Below are positions 55,425 through 63,702 of a stretch of 64,000 nucleotides of DNA, in pieces. Position 1 is the first letter of the stretch, and every line of letters begins with the position of its first letter. The notes under the pieces were generated by a model. That model searched no databases, had not been told where the DNA came from, and saw only the letters and a program-made list of their open reading frames with translations. The translations under genes were made by a program, and so were the position numbers. Origin of the DNA: a virus. The stretch covers positions 1 through 64,000 of the IMG/VR virus record IMGVR_UViG_3300028920_000057; one strand, written 5' to 3'.

Positions 55425-56043
55425 TGGTTATTTTCTCGTATAGCCCATTAACAGTATTCACGCCTATGCGTACGTCATTTATAAGCTGTGTCGCATCCAT
55501 TCCGAAGTCCAGATATTCTCTTGCAACATAGCTGTAGGTCTGTTCTGTGTATATATCATTTATAGATACGACAGTTCCGCTATCCATTAGGCTCACACCT
55601 ATCAGATATGCGGACGAAGTATCTACTCCGTACTCGTTAGATTGTGATAATTGAACATTAAACGGCAGGGTTCTATCGAACGATCTGAAGCCGCGAACAT
55701 CCAAATGTGCAGATTCAACATAGTTCTTAAAAAGATCCTGAATCTTATCTTTATGTATCTTTACAAAAACTATTGTTCCGCTGACAGTACGTGTTCCTTT
55801 TTTGTATGTCTTCGGAGAGTCGTATCCAATAGCTCTTACAGGAGCCAAATCTCTATGTGCAGAGATAGATATAGTCTGCAGATTTCCTATTGTATAGTAC
55901 GCACCGAGGACTGCATTCTCGCCATCAGCAGGGATTACATCTAGGGGGTTGACAGAAATTGAGGCAACAATGTCGGTACCGGAAAAGGAGTTGTAGTGGG
56001 CTGCTTTATTGATATTATTATCATCTGTAGTATTAACCGTCAT
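55417..56043 (-). CDS. Tail tube-like protein, second paralogue
   Basis: About 208 aa with the tail tube pattern. It has NSFSGTDIVASISV at the start, then LAPVRAIGYDSPKTYKKGTR (equivalent to KVPIYTMGYANPRTFSRGKR in the main tube protein), LPFNVQLSQSNEYGV, LIGVSLMDSGTVVSINDI and YSYVAREYLDF. An ATG at 56043 is preferred (AGGGAG lies 5-6 nt upstream), with an overlapping GTG at 56046. It lies directly downstream of a strong terminator, so lower expression than the main tube is expected. This suggests a minor tube-end or baseplate tube-initiator role. Confidence 0.8.
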   Translation of the reverse strand: MTVNTTDDNNINKAAHYNSFSGTDIVASISVNPLDVIPADGENAVLGAYYTIGNLQTISISAHRDLAPVRAIGYDSPKTYKKGTRTVSGTIVFVKIHKDKIQDLFKNYVESAHLDVRGFRSFDRTLPFNVQLSQSNEYGVDTSSAYLIGVSLMDSGTVVSINDIYTEQTYSYVAREYLDFGMDATQLINDVRIGVNTVNGLYEKITNE

Positions 56044-56058
56044 CACTACTCCCTAAGT

Positions 56059-56093
56059 AAAAAAAACAGCCGGCCTATAAGAGACCGGCTGTT
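56059..56093 (-). terminator. Intrinsic terminator after the tail tube gene
   Basis: Read on the minus strand, a 9-bp perfect stem (AACAGCCGG with CCGGCTGTT, 56085-56093 and 56065-56073) with an 11-nt loop is followed by a run of eight T (56059-56066, overlapping the stem end). It lies between the tube stop (56102) and the next start (56043), so it should reduce transcription into the downstream genes. Confidence 0.92.
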
Positions 56094-56101
56094 CGTATCT
56101 G

Positions 56102-56749
56102 TTATTGAGGAAGATTCGCGTTTCCTGCAGAACTTGCCGAAGAATACTCGTCGGCAGTTTTGCCTTGAGGATTCCAATGGACAATTTCACGAGCCAGGAA
56201 GCTACACGTTTCATCCGTCGTGATGTCGTCAATTGAGATACCCGCACCATTATTCATCAGTTCAACGCCACGGATTTCCATCCCTGTCCTGACGCCATAT
56301 TCATTGGCGGCAGAAATTACGACGTTAAACGGCAGAATCTGATCGAAATACCAGTTAGGAACCTGTCTAGTTACAAGCCGCTGATCAAAGCTGCCTGAAT
56401 TTAACTGACCCGGATCTTTCTTCCAGTATTTATATCCAACAGTGCTAGCATTGAGCTCGCCAGTTTGAGCAAGCGGATTTACGTTGCCGCCAGTCAAAGT
56501 ATTGAGTTCATGCAACAGGGCGGATCTATCGAACACAGCGAACACAAGTGCGCCTGCGATCCCTCGCTTGCCGCGAGAGAATGTCCGGGGATTAGCATAT
56601 CCCATTGTGTAAATGGGGACCTTTTCCCTTGTCACAGAGTATGACAATCCCTGAAGTTCGCCAACCCATTTGCCGGCGAACGTCACGACCATGTCTACAC
56701 CCGAGAACCCGTTATAGGTCCTGTTGAAGTTTACATTATTATCAGCCAT
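56102..56749 (-). CDS. Major tail tube protein
   Basis: A 215-aa protein directly downstream of the sheath gene, the canonical tube position. Visible features are TYNGFSGVDMVVTFAG, KVPIYTMGYANPRTFSRGKRGIAGALVFAVF, LPFNVVISAANEYGV, GVELMNNGAGISIDDI and CSFLAREIVHW, consistent with the beta-barrel tube fold of contractile tails. The gene has an exceptionally strong ribosome site (see separate entry) and is followed by a strong terminator, fitting a protein made in large amounts. Two paralogues follow. It would stack as hexameric rings inside the sheath and conduct DNA. Confidence 0.88.
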   Translation of the reverse strand: MADNNVNFNRTYNGFSGVDMVVTFAGKWVGELQGLSYSVTREKVPIYTMGYANPRTFSRGKRGIAGALVFAVFDRSALLHELNTLTGGNVNPLAQTGELNASTVGYKYWKKDPGQLNSGSFDQRLVTRQVPNWYFDQILPFNVVISAANEYGVRTGMEIRGVELMNNGAGISIDDITTDETCSFLAREIVHWNPQGKTADEYSSASSAGNANLPQ

Positions 56750-56752
56750 GGT

Positions 56753-56762
56753 TCACCTCCTT
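56753..56762 (-). promoter_or_regulatory. Consensus Shine-Dalgarno site for the tail tube gene
   Basis: AAGGAGGTGA on the minus strand, a 10-nt perfect complement to the usual 16S rRNA 3' end, lies 3 nt upstream of the tube ATG (from the end of the full match; 6-7 nt from the GGAGG core). It overlaps the sheath stop codon. It is the strongest ribosome site seen in this window. Confidence 0.85.
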
Positions 56763-58608
56763 ATGATTTACTTAAATCAAGTTCAACTAGAACCTTGACG
56801 ATTTCGAAAGCAGGTACGATGACTGCTTTTACGCTGACTTGGCCAAGCACGGCCTGATCCTCGGTTTGTTCAAGCGAGAATTCATACCGATTAATAAAGC
56901 CATTGCCATCATCAACCAACTGTCTAAACATGTCGTCCAGATCGGCTCGCATACCATTGAGGCGGGCAGAATTGCCAGCTTCGCCAATATACGGATCGGC
57001 AACGCGCCGTATCAAATCCATAACCTTGGCCGTAATACGGACGGTGGTTAGGTTTGTATAGTCGCTCCGACGATACTGATCGATATTGTAGGCGGACGTA
57101 ATCCCTCTTGCCACAACGTATCCCCGACCAGGCTTTCTGATGGTGATAACGTAGCGTGCTGCAACAAGGTCGTCTGCGTCTGAACGCTTAATGTCTCTGA
57201 TTGACTGGAAGCCATCAATAGACTTATTGGTTGTAGAGCTGTTTTCAGGCAGCCTTAGAACCAGCGCCAGGTACTCACCCACGCCATTAGACACGTACGT
57301 GCGTTCACTCGGAGCCCCAATCAGGCGCAACGTCTGATCGCCATATGTGTTGCTGGAAACACCTTCCATGGCGCCAAGGCTAACCCATCGACCGAGGTCG
57401 ACTTTGTTGCCATGAGCATCCACGATGTCGCCAGTAGAACCTCCGGGATTTGCACTTGCACCCCCGGTGGCCTTCCACATACGATAAGTCGTAGGAACCA
57501 GATCGGATTCGCCAGCCGTATGGCCATCGAGTCCAGAGCTATTAGTGAAGTCCTTCGCATCGTCAATAAAATCGTTCCATTCGGCAAGAGTAATGCCGAA
57601 GGAATCCGTAGTTGAGGGATTATAACCTCTGAACGCTCGCCGGAAAGCGGTTTGCATCAGTCCTCTAACGGTATTGAATTCTGTTTCAGTACCATCAAAG
57701 ACTTCTACAGCGCCCAAAAGCTCAGTTCCCTCTATAGGCGTTTCTGTCACAGTTATGATGGCGGCATCGTCATCATAGCTTGCGACATAATAATCTCTAC
57801 TACCTGTGGAGTAATAGACGGTTATTTTAGCGCCTACATATGGAATACCCTCGCCCTCGAAATCTCCCGAAGATGAAGATGAGTTCGCAAGCAACGTAGA
57901 ATCAATTACGATCTGCTTGGTAGCAGCGTCAATAGAATCAATGTTGACCTGAGCAATGCTAAGCTTATTAAAATAAGACGTAGCAAATGCGTCACGGAAT
58001 TGCTTGAATCTGATAGGAAGTCGGCCAATGGCTGAAATGACAGCGTCATTTTCCAGGCTGGCATCTTCACAGAAGTTAGCAAGCTGATATGCGAAATCAC
58101 CCGAATCACCATCGTAGGTGCGAGTGGTATTATCTGAATCGTATACCTGAGTCAGGTCTGCCCGAAGATCAGCATAAACACCTGGGATATAAACAATATC
58201 CAAGGTATGATTAAGCAGATTCTCAAACGTTTCCTGAAGAGCAGTGTATCTTTCAGTTTCGGTCACAATGTGACCGTTGAAATTGGAGTTGCCGCAGTAA
58301 AGAAAACCTTCCTCACCCCAACCATGAGCGATCTTGACAAACTCTACCGTAACACCCTTTGAGACCTCCGCAATAGCTTTTGTAAGCTCGCTCGGCTTAG
58401 TGCCGAAGTCGTCGTTGATCGCAGGGTGAAACGTGGAATATCTGTCAGCGCTCGAATCCGTTAGGAGCACTGGGTCATTAAGGGGTATGTCTGCAGTCGT
58501 TACGCCCAATACCGTAATTTTGGTACCGGGAGCAGGACGTTCAACACGAAGATTCCCGTCATTCAGCGACACCACAGTTCCTGGTAAATTAGGGAATTGT
58601 GAAGTCAT
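56761..58608 (-). CDS. Tail sheath protein
   Basis: A 615-aa protein. The N-terminus (LPGTVVSLNDGNLRVERPAPG) and the C-terminal domain (GRGYVVARGITSAYN, TTVRITAKVMDLIRRVADPYIGE, NARLNGMRADLDDMFRQLVD, FSLEQTEDQAVLGQVSVKAV) are typical of contractile sheath proteins, whose terminal arms interlock between subunits. The length fits the family with an extra inserted domain. A poly-Ser loop (SSSSSGDFEGEG, about residue 243) lies in the middle, presumably in an outward-facing inserted domain. AAGGAG precedes the ATG. It is followed directly by the tube gene. Confidence 0.93.
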   Translation of the reverse strand: MTSQFPNLPGTVVSLNDGNLRVERPAPGTKITVLGVTTADIPLNDPVLLTDSSADRYSTFHPAINDDFGTKPSELTKAIAEVSKGVTVEFVKIAHGWGEEGFLYCGNSNFNGHIVTETERYTALQETFENLLNHTLDIVYIPGVYADLRADLTQVYDSDNTTRTYDGDSGDFAYQLANFCEDASLENDAVISAIGRLPIRFKQFRDAFATSYFNKLSIAQVNIDSIDAATKQIVIDSTLLANSSSSSGDFEGEGIPYVGAKITVYYSTGSRDYYVASYDDDAAIITVTETPIEGTELLGAVEVFDGTETEFNTVRGLMQTAFRRAFRGYNPSTTDSFGITLAEWNDFIDDAKDFTNSSGLDGHTAGESDLVPTTYRMWKATGGASANPGGSTGDIVDAHGNKVDLGRWVSLGAMEGVSSNTYGDQTLRLIGAPSERTYVSNGVGEYLALVLRLPENSSTTNKSIDGFQSIRDIKRSDADDLVAARYVITIRKPGRGYVVARGITSAYNIDQYRRSDYTNLTTVRITAKVMDLIRRVADPYIGEAGNSARLNGMRADLDDMFRQLVDDGNGFINRYEFSLEQTEDQAVLGQVSVKAVIVPAFEIVKVLVELDLSKS

Positions 58609-58619
58609 TTATTTTCTCC

Positions 58620-59654
58620 TTACTGAATATCCACTTTTTTGTTGTTATGGGCAAAGAGCACTTGCTCGTAATTCCCATTTCCTTGCATAAATGCAATCTT
58701 CAGTTCTTTTAGTAGAACATCTTCAGTCGAGTATAACTCTTCTGTTCTTACGCCATAAACACAGGTAGTTCCAACAATGTCATTGCGCCAGCGAGTGACA
58801 TTATATTCTGGTCCCTGCTGTAGAAACAATACGTCAACAACGCCATTCTCTTTGAAGATATTTCTATAACGCCTCATGAACGTGCGGAACCAGCGTGCCA
58901 GCCGTGATGTCGCCTCGTTCGTAGGTGTCCAGCATTGAAAATATACTTCAGAATCAAAATGTTGACCAAATACTGTTTCCATCTTATTTGTTAACGGATT
59001 CGCTCTTTCTTCTCTTCTCTGGGGCACGAGTTGTTTAACGCCACTTCTAAAAAACTCTCGGCCTCCAGGCGAGTAATCGTGAACCTTATAACAAATATGA
59101 TCCATAAAAGCTTCGGTAGCGTTCCGCTGTATTTCTTCTTCAGTATAATATCTATTGATATCATCAGAAGCCGGATATGCATGTAAAAACTTTACATGCT
59201 TCGCATTATCGAAGTCTAAGCGTAATACATCTGTTCCATGTACCGGCGCCGTCGCACCACTGTGAGCCTCGAGTGTCACAGAATGCTCATCTACATCGGA
59301 ATGAACCTGGCCAATAGTATAAACCGCATTGGTTGTCAGATTCAATACTTTATCTCCCTCTTCCAGATAGCGAGCAAAGGGAAATCTAATCATAAAGCGA
59401 TTTGATTCGCTTATTGATTGCCAGTAAGATTGATATCCCTTTAATCCCAAGTCTACCATATCGAGGAAATCCTCGATTACGCAGTCCCGTCGTGCCAGCG
59501 ATCGCTCTTCTGCGCTGGGAGGTAACATTTCCAAGTCTGGATGGAGCAAATAAGCACTATTCTCATAGTTGTTCCGGTGTTGAACAGGCTTAAGTCCCGG
59601 AAGTTTTTCCTTATGCTCTCCAAACGTTCTTTTATCTACTTTCGCTTTACTCAT
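58620..59654 (-). CDS. Probable tail-completion/head-tail joining protein
   Basis: A 344-aa protein between the head-connector region and the sheath. It is mixed alpha/beta, with FMIRFPFARYLEEGDKVLNL, a helical middle (EEIQRNATEAFMDHICYKV) and a C-terminal part (DVLFLQQGPEYNVTRWRNDI and TCVYGVRTEELYSTEDVLL). The last third resembles the general layout of small tail terminator proteins, but identity is not certain. Position is the main argument. It overlaps the upstream gene by 8 nt (ATGAGTAA). Confidence 0.65.
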   Translation of the reverse strand: MSKAKVDKRTFGEHKEKLPGLKPVQHRNNYENSAYLLHPDLEMLPPSAEERSLARRDCVIEDFLDMVDLGLKGYQSYWQSISESNRFMIRFPFARYLEEGDKVLNLTTNAVYTIGQVHSDVDEHSVTLEAHSGATAPVHGTDVLRLDFDNAKHVKFLHAYPASDDINRYYTEEEIQRNATEAFMDHICYKVHDYSPGGREFFRSGVKQLVPQRREERANPLTNKMETVFGQHFDSEVYFQCWTPTNEATSRLARWFRTFMRRYRNIFKENGVVDVLFLQQGPEYNVTRWRNDIVGTTCVYGVRTEELYSTEDVLLKELKIAFMQGNGNYEQVLFAHNNKKVDIQ

Positions 59655-59928
59655 TTAGCAAATTCTTAGTAGCGTTTGTTATGATTGACCTAATATCCTT
59701 AATTGTATCCGCATAGTGTCTAGCGTCAACCTTGAGGTTATTGGCCAGGTATTTGAGCTCTATTTCTCTATAGTCTTTATAGGAAAAGACAAAAACGACG
59801 CGAACTCCTCTTGGATTAGCATCCTTCGGAGGCGTCTTTTCTATTCTGAGAGGCTCAAGTCCGCTCGTGATACATGCGGCGACTTTTTCAATATCGCCAA
59901 CCCTGATTTCTCCCTTGTTCTTGGCCAT
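59647..59928 (-). CDS. Small neck/tail-completion candidate
   Basis: A 93-aa protein with a beta segment (RVVFVFSYKDYREIEL) between two helices. The first is EKVAACITSG, and the C-terminal one is VDARHYADTIKDIRSIITNATKNLL. The size and alpha-beta-alpha pattern are compatible with a head-tail joining or tail-terminator component, but nothing specific is recognised. The start codon touches the stop of the 675-aa gene, and the stop overlaps the next start by 8 nt, so it is tightly coupled. Confidence 0.65.
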   Translation of the reverse strand: MAKNKGEIRVGDIEKVAACITSGLEPLRIEKTPPKDANPRGVRVVFVFSYKDYREIELKYLANNLKVDARHYADTIKDIRSIITNATKNLLNE

Positions 59929-61955
59929 TAGCTAAAATATTCCGTATATTGTGGTAATTGATAATATCGGCTGGCTCCCTTAATTGTCGGGAACTGCCAT
60001 CCCTGTTTTGTTGATAGATATGTATAGGTACGAGTCCTGAAATTGGGCTTTGTCGTTCTGTGCATACTTCCTTTGATTGCAACCACAAATTGTACCCCTG
60101 TACCGCATAGTACCTTAAGTGCCCGTCGTGCACTTGCGACTTCATCGACAATGCCGTCTTCTTTAGGATTGCGCTTAGTGTTCGAGGCCCTGGCTCCTAC
60201 TCTGACGTTATAATCTCCAAGTCGTTTCGAAACCCCTCTCGAGACCGCCGTATCAATATAGGTCAAATCATAGAAATCAAGCAAGGTTTTCTTATATGCA
60301 TATGTGATAGCATCTTCCGGCGGTTCACATAGGTCATATGACATACAGGCTAATTTCCAGGCTTCTATAGAATTCTTCAGAATCATCCTGAGAATCTTCT
60401 CGTCAGAATGTTTATAATTCAGCCCTTCAAGTTCAAGGCGGATAAGATCAATATCAGAATAGATAGGGAACAAACCGGTCATAAACCATTTATGAAGTTC
60501 ATTATCCGTAGTCCAGACCATAACGGCGCCATTATCGTCCGCCTGTGACCTCAAGCCAGATTTGATGTAGATGTTAACATCTGTATTCAACGTAGGACCT
60601 TCATATGTGACAGTAATGCTCGACGAACTCGACACTTCTGGTTCTGAAGATTCACTATCGCTCGAACTTGAAGACTCAGGAGTAGGAGTCTCTCCGTCTT
60701 CTGCGGAGGAAGAAGTATCTTCAGTAGACGAAGTAGATATAGACGACGTTGACTCAGAGCTGGAGGAAGATTCTTCTTCAGCCTCTTCTTCTCTTGGATC
60801 TGTGTTGGAAATATAATATCCCCATGCCGTGCCTTGAACCTCTTGTGTGTCATCGCACCCAGCGATAATGGTTACAGAAAAGTTCTGGTTTGGCGTAATG
60901 GCTATTTCTTCGACTACATAATTGTCATTCGTACTAATACAACCACTATCAAATAAGGTTTGGCCAAGTTGATGAACGATAAATTGATCTTTCACCTTGA
61001 ACGAACGATACTTCAAATAGGCAGTTTCAGAAGCTCCAAAGTTGTATTCTCTTGTTTCTTCTCCTACAACGCCTTCTCTGTAGATGTTGTATTCAGTAAC
61101 TGTCGTAGTTTCGGTAGGGCCAGAAGGTAAAGAGGATGAAGATGAAGACGAACTGGATGCCTCTTCATATTGCTGGGCCTCCCAGTCTGCGAGCGTCCCC
61201 GGATAAGTAATAAGGACGTCATTCCCTTGAATATAATAATTAACATCAGGAAATAACTTGTCGTTTCTATTATCCAGACAAAATGCCGACGTTCCTTCTG
61301 CTGCATAAGAATCTTCAAAGTCTTCTACATCATAGACCATTGCCCTGATATCTACCATAGGCTTATGCTCTAATATGATATATTCTCTGGCAGAAGCCAG
61401 ATCTACTGGACGATTGAAGGTTAATCGAATACCATTCTCGGCTATAAACGCAGGAGAAACAAGCATCTCGCCATGCGCAGGTTCCATATCTACAAATTCT
61501 AAAGGAATCGTCTCTACTGCGATAGGTTGGTCGTCAATGACAACATAGACAGTCTCTGTCTCTTGAGGCGCATTTTCTCTAGGACTTGACGCAACAACCG
61601 CAGAAGGAGCCCTGACACCAGTAGTAAATAAAATAGTTTGTGTTTGTAGAACGGAATTGCCGTCTGTGTCTTTAACCTCTCCTACAAACTGGCTGAGATC
61701 TTTACCTGAAATAATGATCTTATAACCTGTTTGTTCATTGAGAGATAATGCAGGAAGAACCTTTACCACGTTGCCAGAAGTAACATAGCTTGCACGAACT
61801 GGTGTAGAAGTATCACGATTCAATAGCGCTATAGTGCCGCTATTAACAGAGGCTGAATCAATATCCTTATTAAAAGTTAGCGTAATAGTGTTTTCTATCT
61901 GAAAGTTGTTGTCTCCACTCGTAGGGGAACTTCTAACAAGAATAGGAGTTGACAT
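59928..61955 (-). CDS. Ig-domain neck/head protein with poly-Ser linkers
   Basis: A 675-aa protein. Residues about 1-115 form an SbsA-type Ig-like (Big_5) domain (SSPTSGDNNFQIENTITLTF, NKDIDSASVNSGTIALLN). A second, more diverged copy lies near 148-235 (MEPAHGEMLVSP, LTFNRPVDLASA). Poly-Ser linkers at about 265-275 and about 392-448 separate an outer beta domain and a C-terminal domain (about 455-675) with helices (DLIRLELEGL, EKILRMILKNSIEAWKLACM, VASARRALKVLCG). The helical part may be the head-tail connector or adaptor and the Ig domains a surface decoration. This division is inference from position just after the capsid gene. Confidence 0.7.
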   Translation of the reverse strand: MSTPILVRSSPTSGDNNFQIENTITLTFNKDIDSASVNSGTIALLNRDTSTPVRASYVTSGNVVKVLPALSLNEQTGYKIIISGKDLSQFVGEVKDTDGNSVLQTQTILFTTGVRAPSAVVASSPRENAPQETETVYVVIDDQPIAVETIPLEFVDMEPAHGEMLVSPAFIAENGIRLTFNRPVDLASAREYIILEHKPMVDIRAMVYDVEDFEDSYAAEGTSAFCLDNRNDKLFPDVNYYIQGNDVLITYPGTLADWEAQQYEEASSSSSSSSSLPSGPTETTTVTEYNIYREGVVGEETREYNFGASETAYLKYRSFKVKDQFIVHQLGQTLFDSGCISTNDNYVVEEIAITPNQNFSVTIIAGCDDTQEVQGTAWGYYISNTDPREEEAEEESSSSSESTSSISTSSTEDTSSSAEDGETPTPESSSSSDSESSEPEVSSSSSITVTYEGPTLNTDVNIYIKSGLRSQADDNGAVMVWTTDNELHKWFMTGLFPIYSDIDLIRLELEGLNYKHSDEKILRMILKNSIEAWKLACMSYDLCEPPEDAITYAYKKTLLDFYDLTYIDTAVSRGVSKRLGDYNVRVGARASNTKRNPKEDGIVDEVASARRALKVLCGTGVQFVVAIKGSMHRTTKPNFRTRTYTYLSTKQGWQFPTIKGASRYYQLPQYTEYFS

Positions 61956-62221
61956 TAAAGTGCCTCCATAATTTCTTTCTTCTCTGCTTCTGTTCTGTTG
62001 TCTCGTTCTTCCATCGCCCTTTGACGCCTTGCTACCTCTTCTTCATCTGTTATCTCGATCTTTACAATGCCATCTTTATTGGTGACTTCAACATGAGCTT
62101 CTTCAGATTCTGTGATAGGCGAGATTGAGCCCCAATTGCGTCTCGGGTCATTCTTTGGCACTTCTTCTTGAGGTTGTGGGCTGCGGTGGTCACTAAGATT
62201 AATAACATTTGTCGGTTGCAT
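61955..62221 (-). CDS. Small charged protein of unknown function
   Basis: An 88-aa hydrophilic, acidic protein (ITDEEEVARRQRAMEERD, ending in KKEIMEAL) with a Pro/Gln-rich start. It is probably largely disordered with a C-terminal helix. It starts 20 nt after the capsid terminator, with GAGGGG before the ATG, and its stop overlaps the next start. It may be a small head protein or assembly factor. No family is recognised. Confidence 0.7.
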   Translation of the reverse strand: MQPTNVINLSDHRSPQPQEEVPKNDPRRNWGSISPITESEEAHVEVTNKDGIVKIEITDEEEVARRQRAMEERDNRTEAEKKEIMEAL

Positions 62222-62240
62222 AATATGCCCCTCTTTATAT

Positions 62241-62269
62241 GAAAAAACCCCTGGCCGAAACCAGGGGTT
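62241..62269 (-). terminator. Intrinsic terminator after the major capsid gene
   Basis: On the minus strand, AACCCCTGG (62261-62269) pairs perfectly with CCAGGGGTT (62246-62254) around a 6-nt TTTCGG loop, followed by a T-rich run (62242-62247). It sits 25 nt after the capsid stop codon and 20 nt before the next start codon. Confidence 0.93.
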
Positions 62270-62293
62270 CTTAATATCGCACTACATAGTGGA

Positions 62294-63688
62294 TTAGGTA
62301 GCGCTGGAACTGGAGCTGTCTTCAATTCCCGCAGAAATTGTCGGCAGTTCACCGTTTGAGATGTCCCAGGTAACCTTATCTTCCATGAAGTAGGCTTGGT
62401 CGATTGCGATGTTCTTAAGAACACGCGCAGCTTTACCCTGGTTAACGTTAATCATGGAGTACCGTTCCCGGAACTTCATTTTATAAACGTCAACCCGAGG
62501 ATCGTTCCAGTCTTCAGTGTAGAGGTCTTCGTCGACGACGAGCAAACCTGCCTGATCGGCCTGAAGCAGAACGATGTCGGTGACCCACTTGCTCAGAGTG
62601 GTGTTCCAGGTTACAGGAGCATAAGGCGTAACAACAATGTTGAAGCCTAAGCCACCATAGCCAGGTACCTGGAATGCGAACGTTGCATTGGCGGCTCCGC
62701 CAACTGAAGTACCGGAAGTGGCACCCAGTGCGACAGATTGACCAACGTTCTGTCCGTAAGGTACGTTAACACCAAGCTGAGGAGCATAGACGGATCCACC
62801 CGTAGGAGGAGTCCAGAATGCGCCACCTTGACCACGGAAGAACTGTTCCCGAAGGATCGGATCTTTCGCGAAGATTGTCCATGCAAGCGGATGACAGACA
62901 AGCGTGTTGAGGTGCCAGCCTTCTTGCAGGGCGTCAATGTAAGCGTCAACCAGATCGTCAACGATAAGGGTCCAGTTACCATTACCATTGATATCACGAC
63001 CTTTGGACCGGCGAGCGCCGGAGGCAATGTTGTCGATATAGGTAGAACCCAGGTTGAAGATAAGGTCGGAAGCTTTCTTTTCTTTATGACGAATCAGAGC
63101 CTGACGCGCCTGACGGGCATGCAGGTTAACGACGTCAAATGCGGAATAACGGATAGCTTCTTCAGTGAAGTTTACCGCGATACCGACTTTCCCGATCGTG
63201 GCGGTTACTGAACCGCTGTAATCGAGAGCCAGTTCGGGGTATTCTTCGCCTTCTGCCATATCGAGCTCGAGGTTACCGGCTGCGCCTACGGCGGGGAAGG
63301 TGATTGAAGTACCGTTTTGGAATCTTACTTGCGTAAGCATCCGAGTAAGCGGGTTGTCCTGCGGAAGAGGTTCCCGAACCACGTTGGCGACAACGTGAGG
63401 AATCAGGTTCCGGTATTCAGCAGATGTGACAGCATCGCTCGTTTTGCTGGCTAATTCGACTGATTTGTCAATCAGATCTGGAAGCTCAACATGCTTGTCA
63501 AGCTCACGGTGGTAACCGTTATCTTTCCAGATTTGAGTCCACAGAGCAAGGCGGTCCCGAACTTCCTGTTTTTCAGTCTTCGGTTTAGCTTTGTCGTCTG
63601 CTTTTTCGATCTGGCCTTTGACAACAGCGTGCAGTTCTTCCATAACCTTATCAACTACAGCCATAGCATCTTTTTTTACATTATCCAT
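62294..63688 (-). CDS. Major capsid protein, HK97 fold
   Basis: A 464-aa protein. The N-terminal about 95 residues are helical and charged and could be a scaffold-like or delta domain. The E-loop and spine region follows (MLTQVRFQNGTSITFPAVG, residues 117-135; IGKVGIAVNFTEEAIRYSAF). The P-domain contains VDDLVDAYIDALQEG and LVCHPLAWTIFAKDP. The C-terminal part contains TDIVLLQADQAGLLVVDEDL. This is the layout of HK97-type major capsid proteins. The chain ends in EDSSSSSAT, a short poly-Ser tail. A GGAGGT ribosome site lies 6 nt before the ATG (63695-63700), and a strong terminator follows the gene. No protease is visible here, and a mature cleavage site cannot be placed. Confidence 0.93.
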   Translation of the reverse strand: MDNVKKDAMAVVDKVMEELHAVVKGQIEKADDKAKPKTEKQEVRDRLALWTQIWKDNGYHRELDKHVELPDLIDKSVELASKTSDAVTSAEYRNLIPHVVANVVREPLPQDNPLTRMLTQVRFQNGTSITFPAVGAAGNLELDMAEGEEYPELALDYSGSVTATIGKVGIAVNFTEEAIRYSAFDVVNLHARQARQALIRHKEKKASDLIFNLGSTYIDNIASGARRSKGRDINGNGNWTLIVDDLVDAYIDALQEGWHLNTLVCHPLAWTIFAKDPILREQFFRGQGGAFWTPPTGGSVYAPQLGVNVPYGQNVGQSVALGATSGTSVGGAANATFAFQVPGYGGLGFNIVVTPYAPVTWNTTLSKWVTDIVLLQADQAGLLVVDEDLYTEDWNDPRVDVYKMKFRERYSMINVNQGKAARVLKNIAIDQAYFMEDKVTWDISNGELPTISAGIEDSSSSSAT

Positions 63689-63702
63689 GTTTAGACCTCC
63701 GT

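Noticed and set aside
54423-59654. Identical MSKAK starts of the 333-aa and 344-aa proteins
   Set aside because: The similarity stops after five residues, so it is probably chance.
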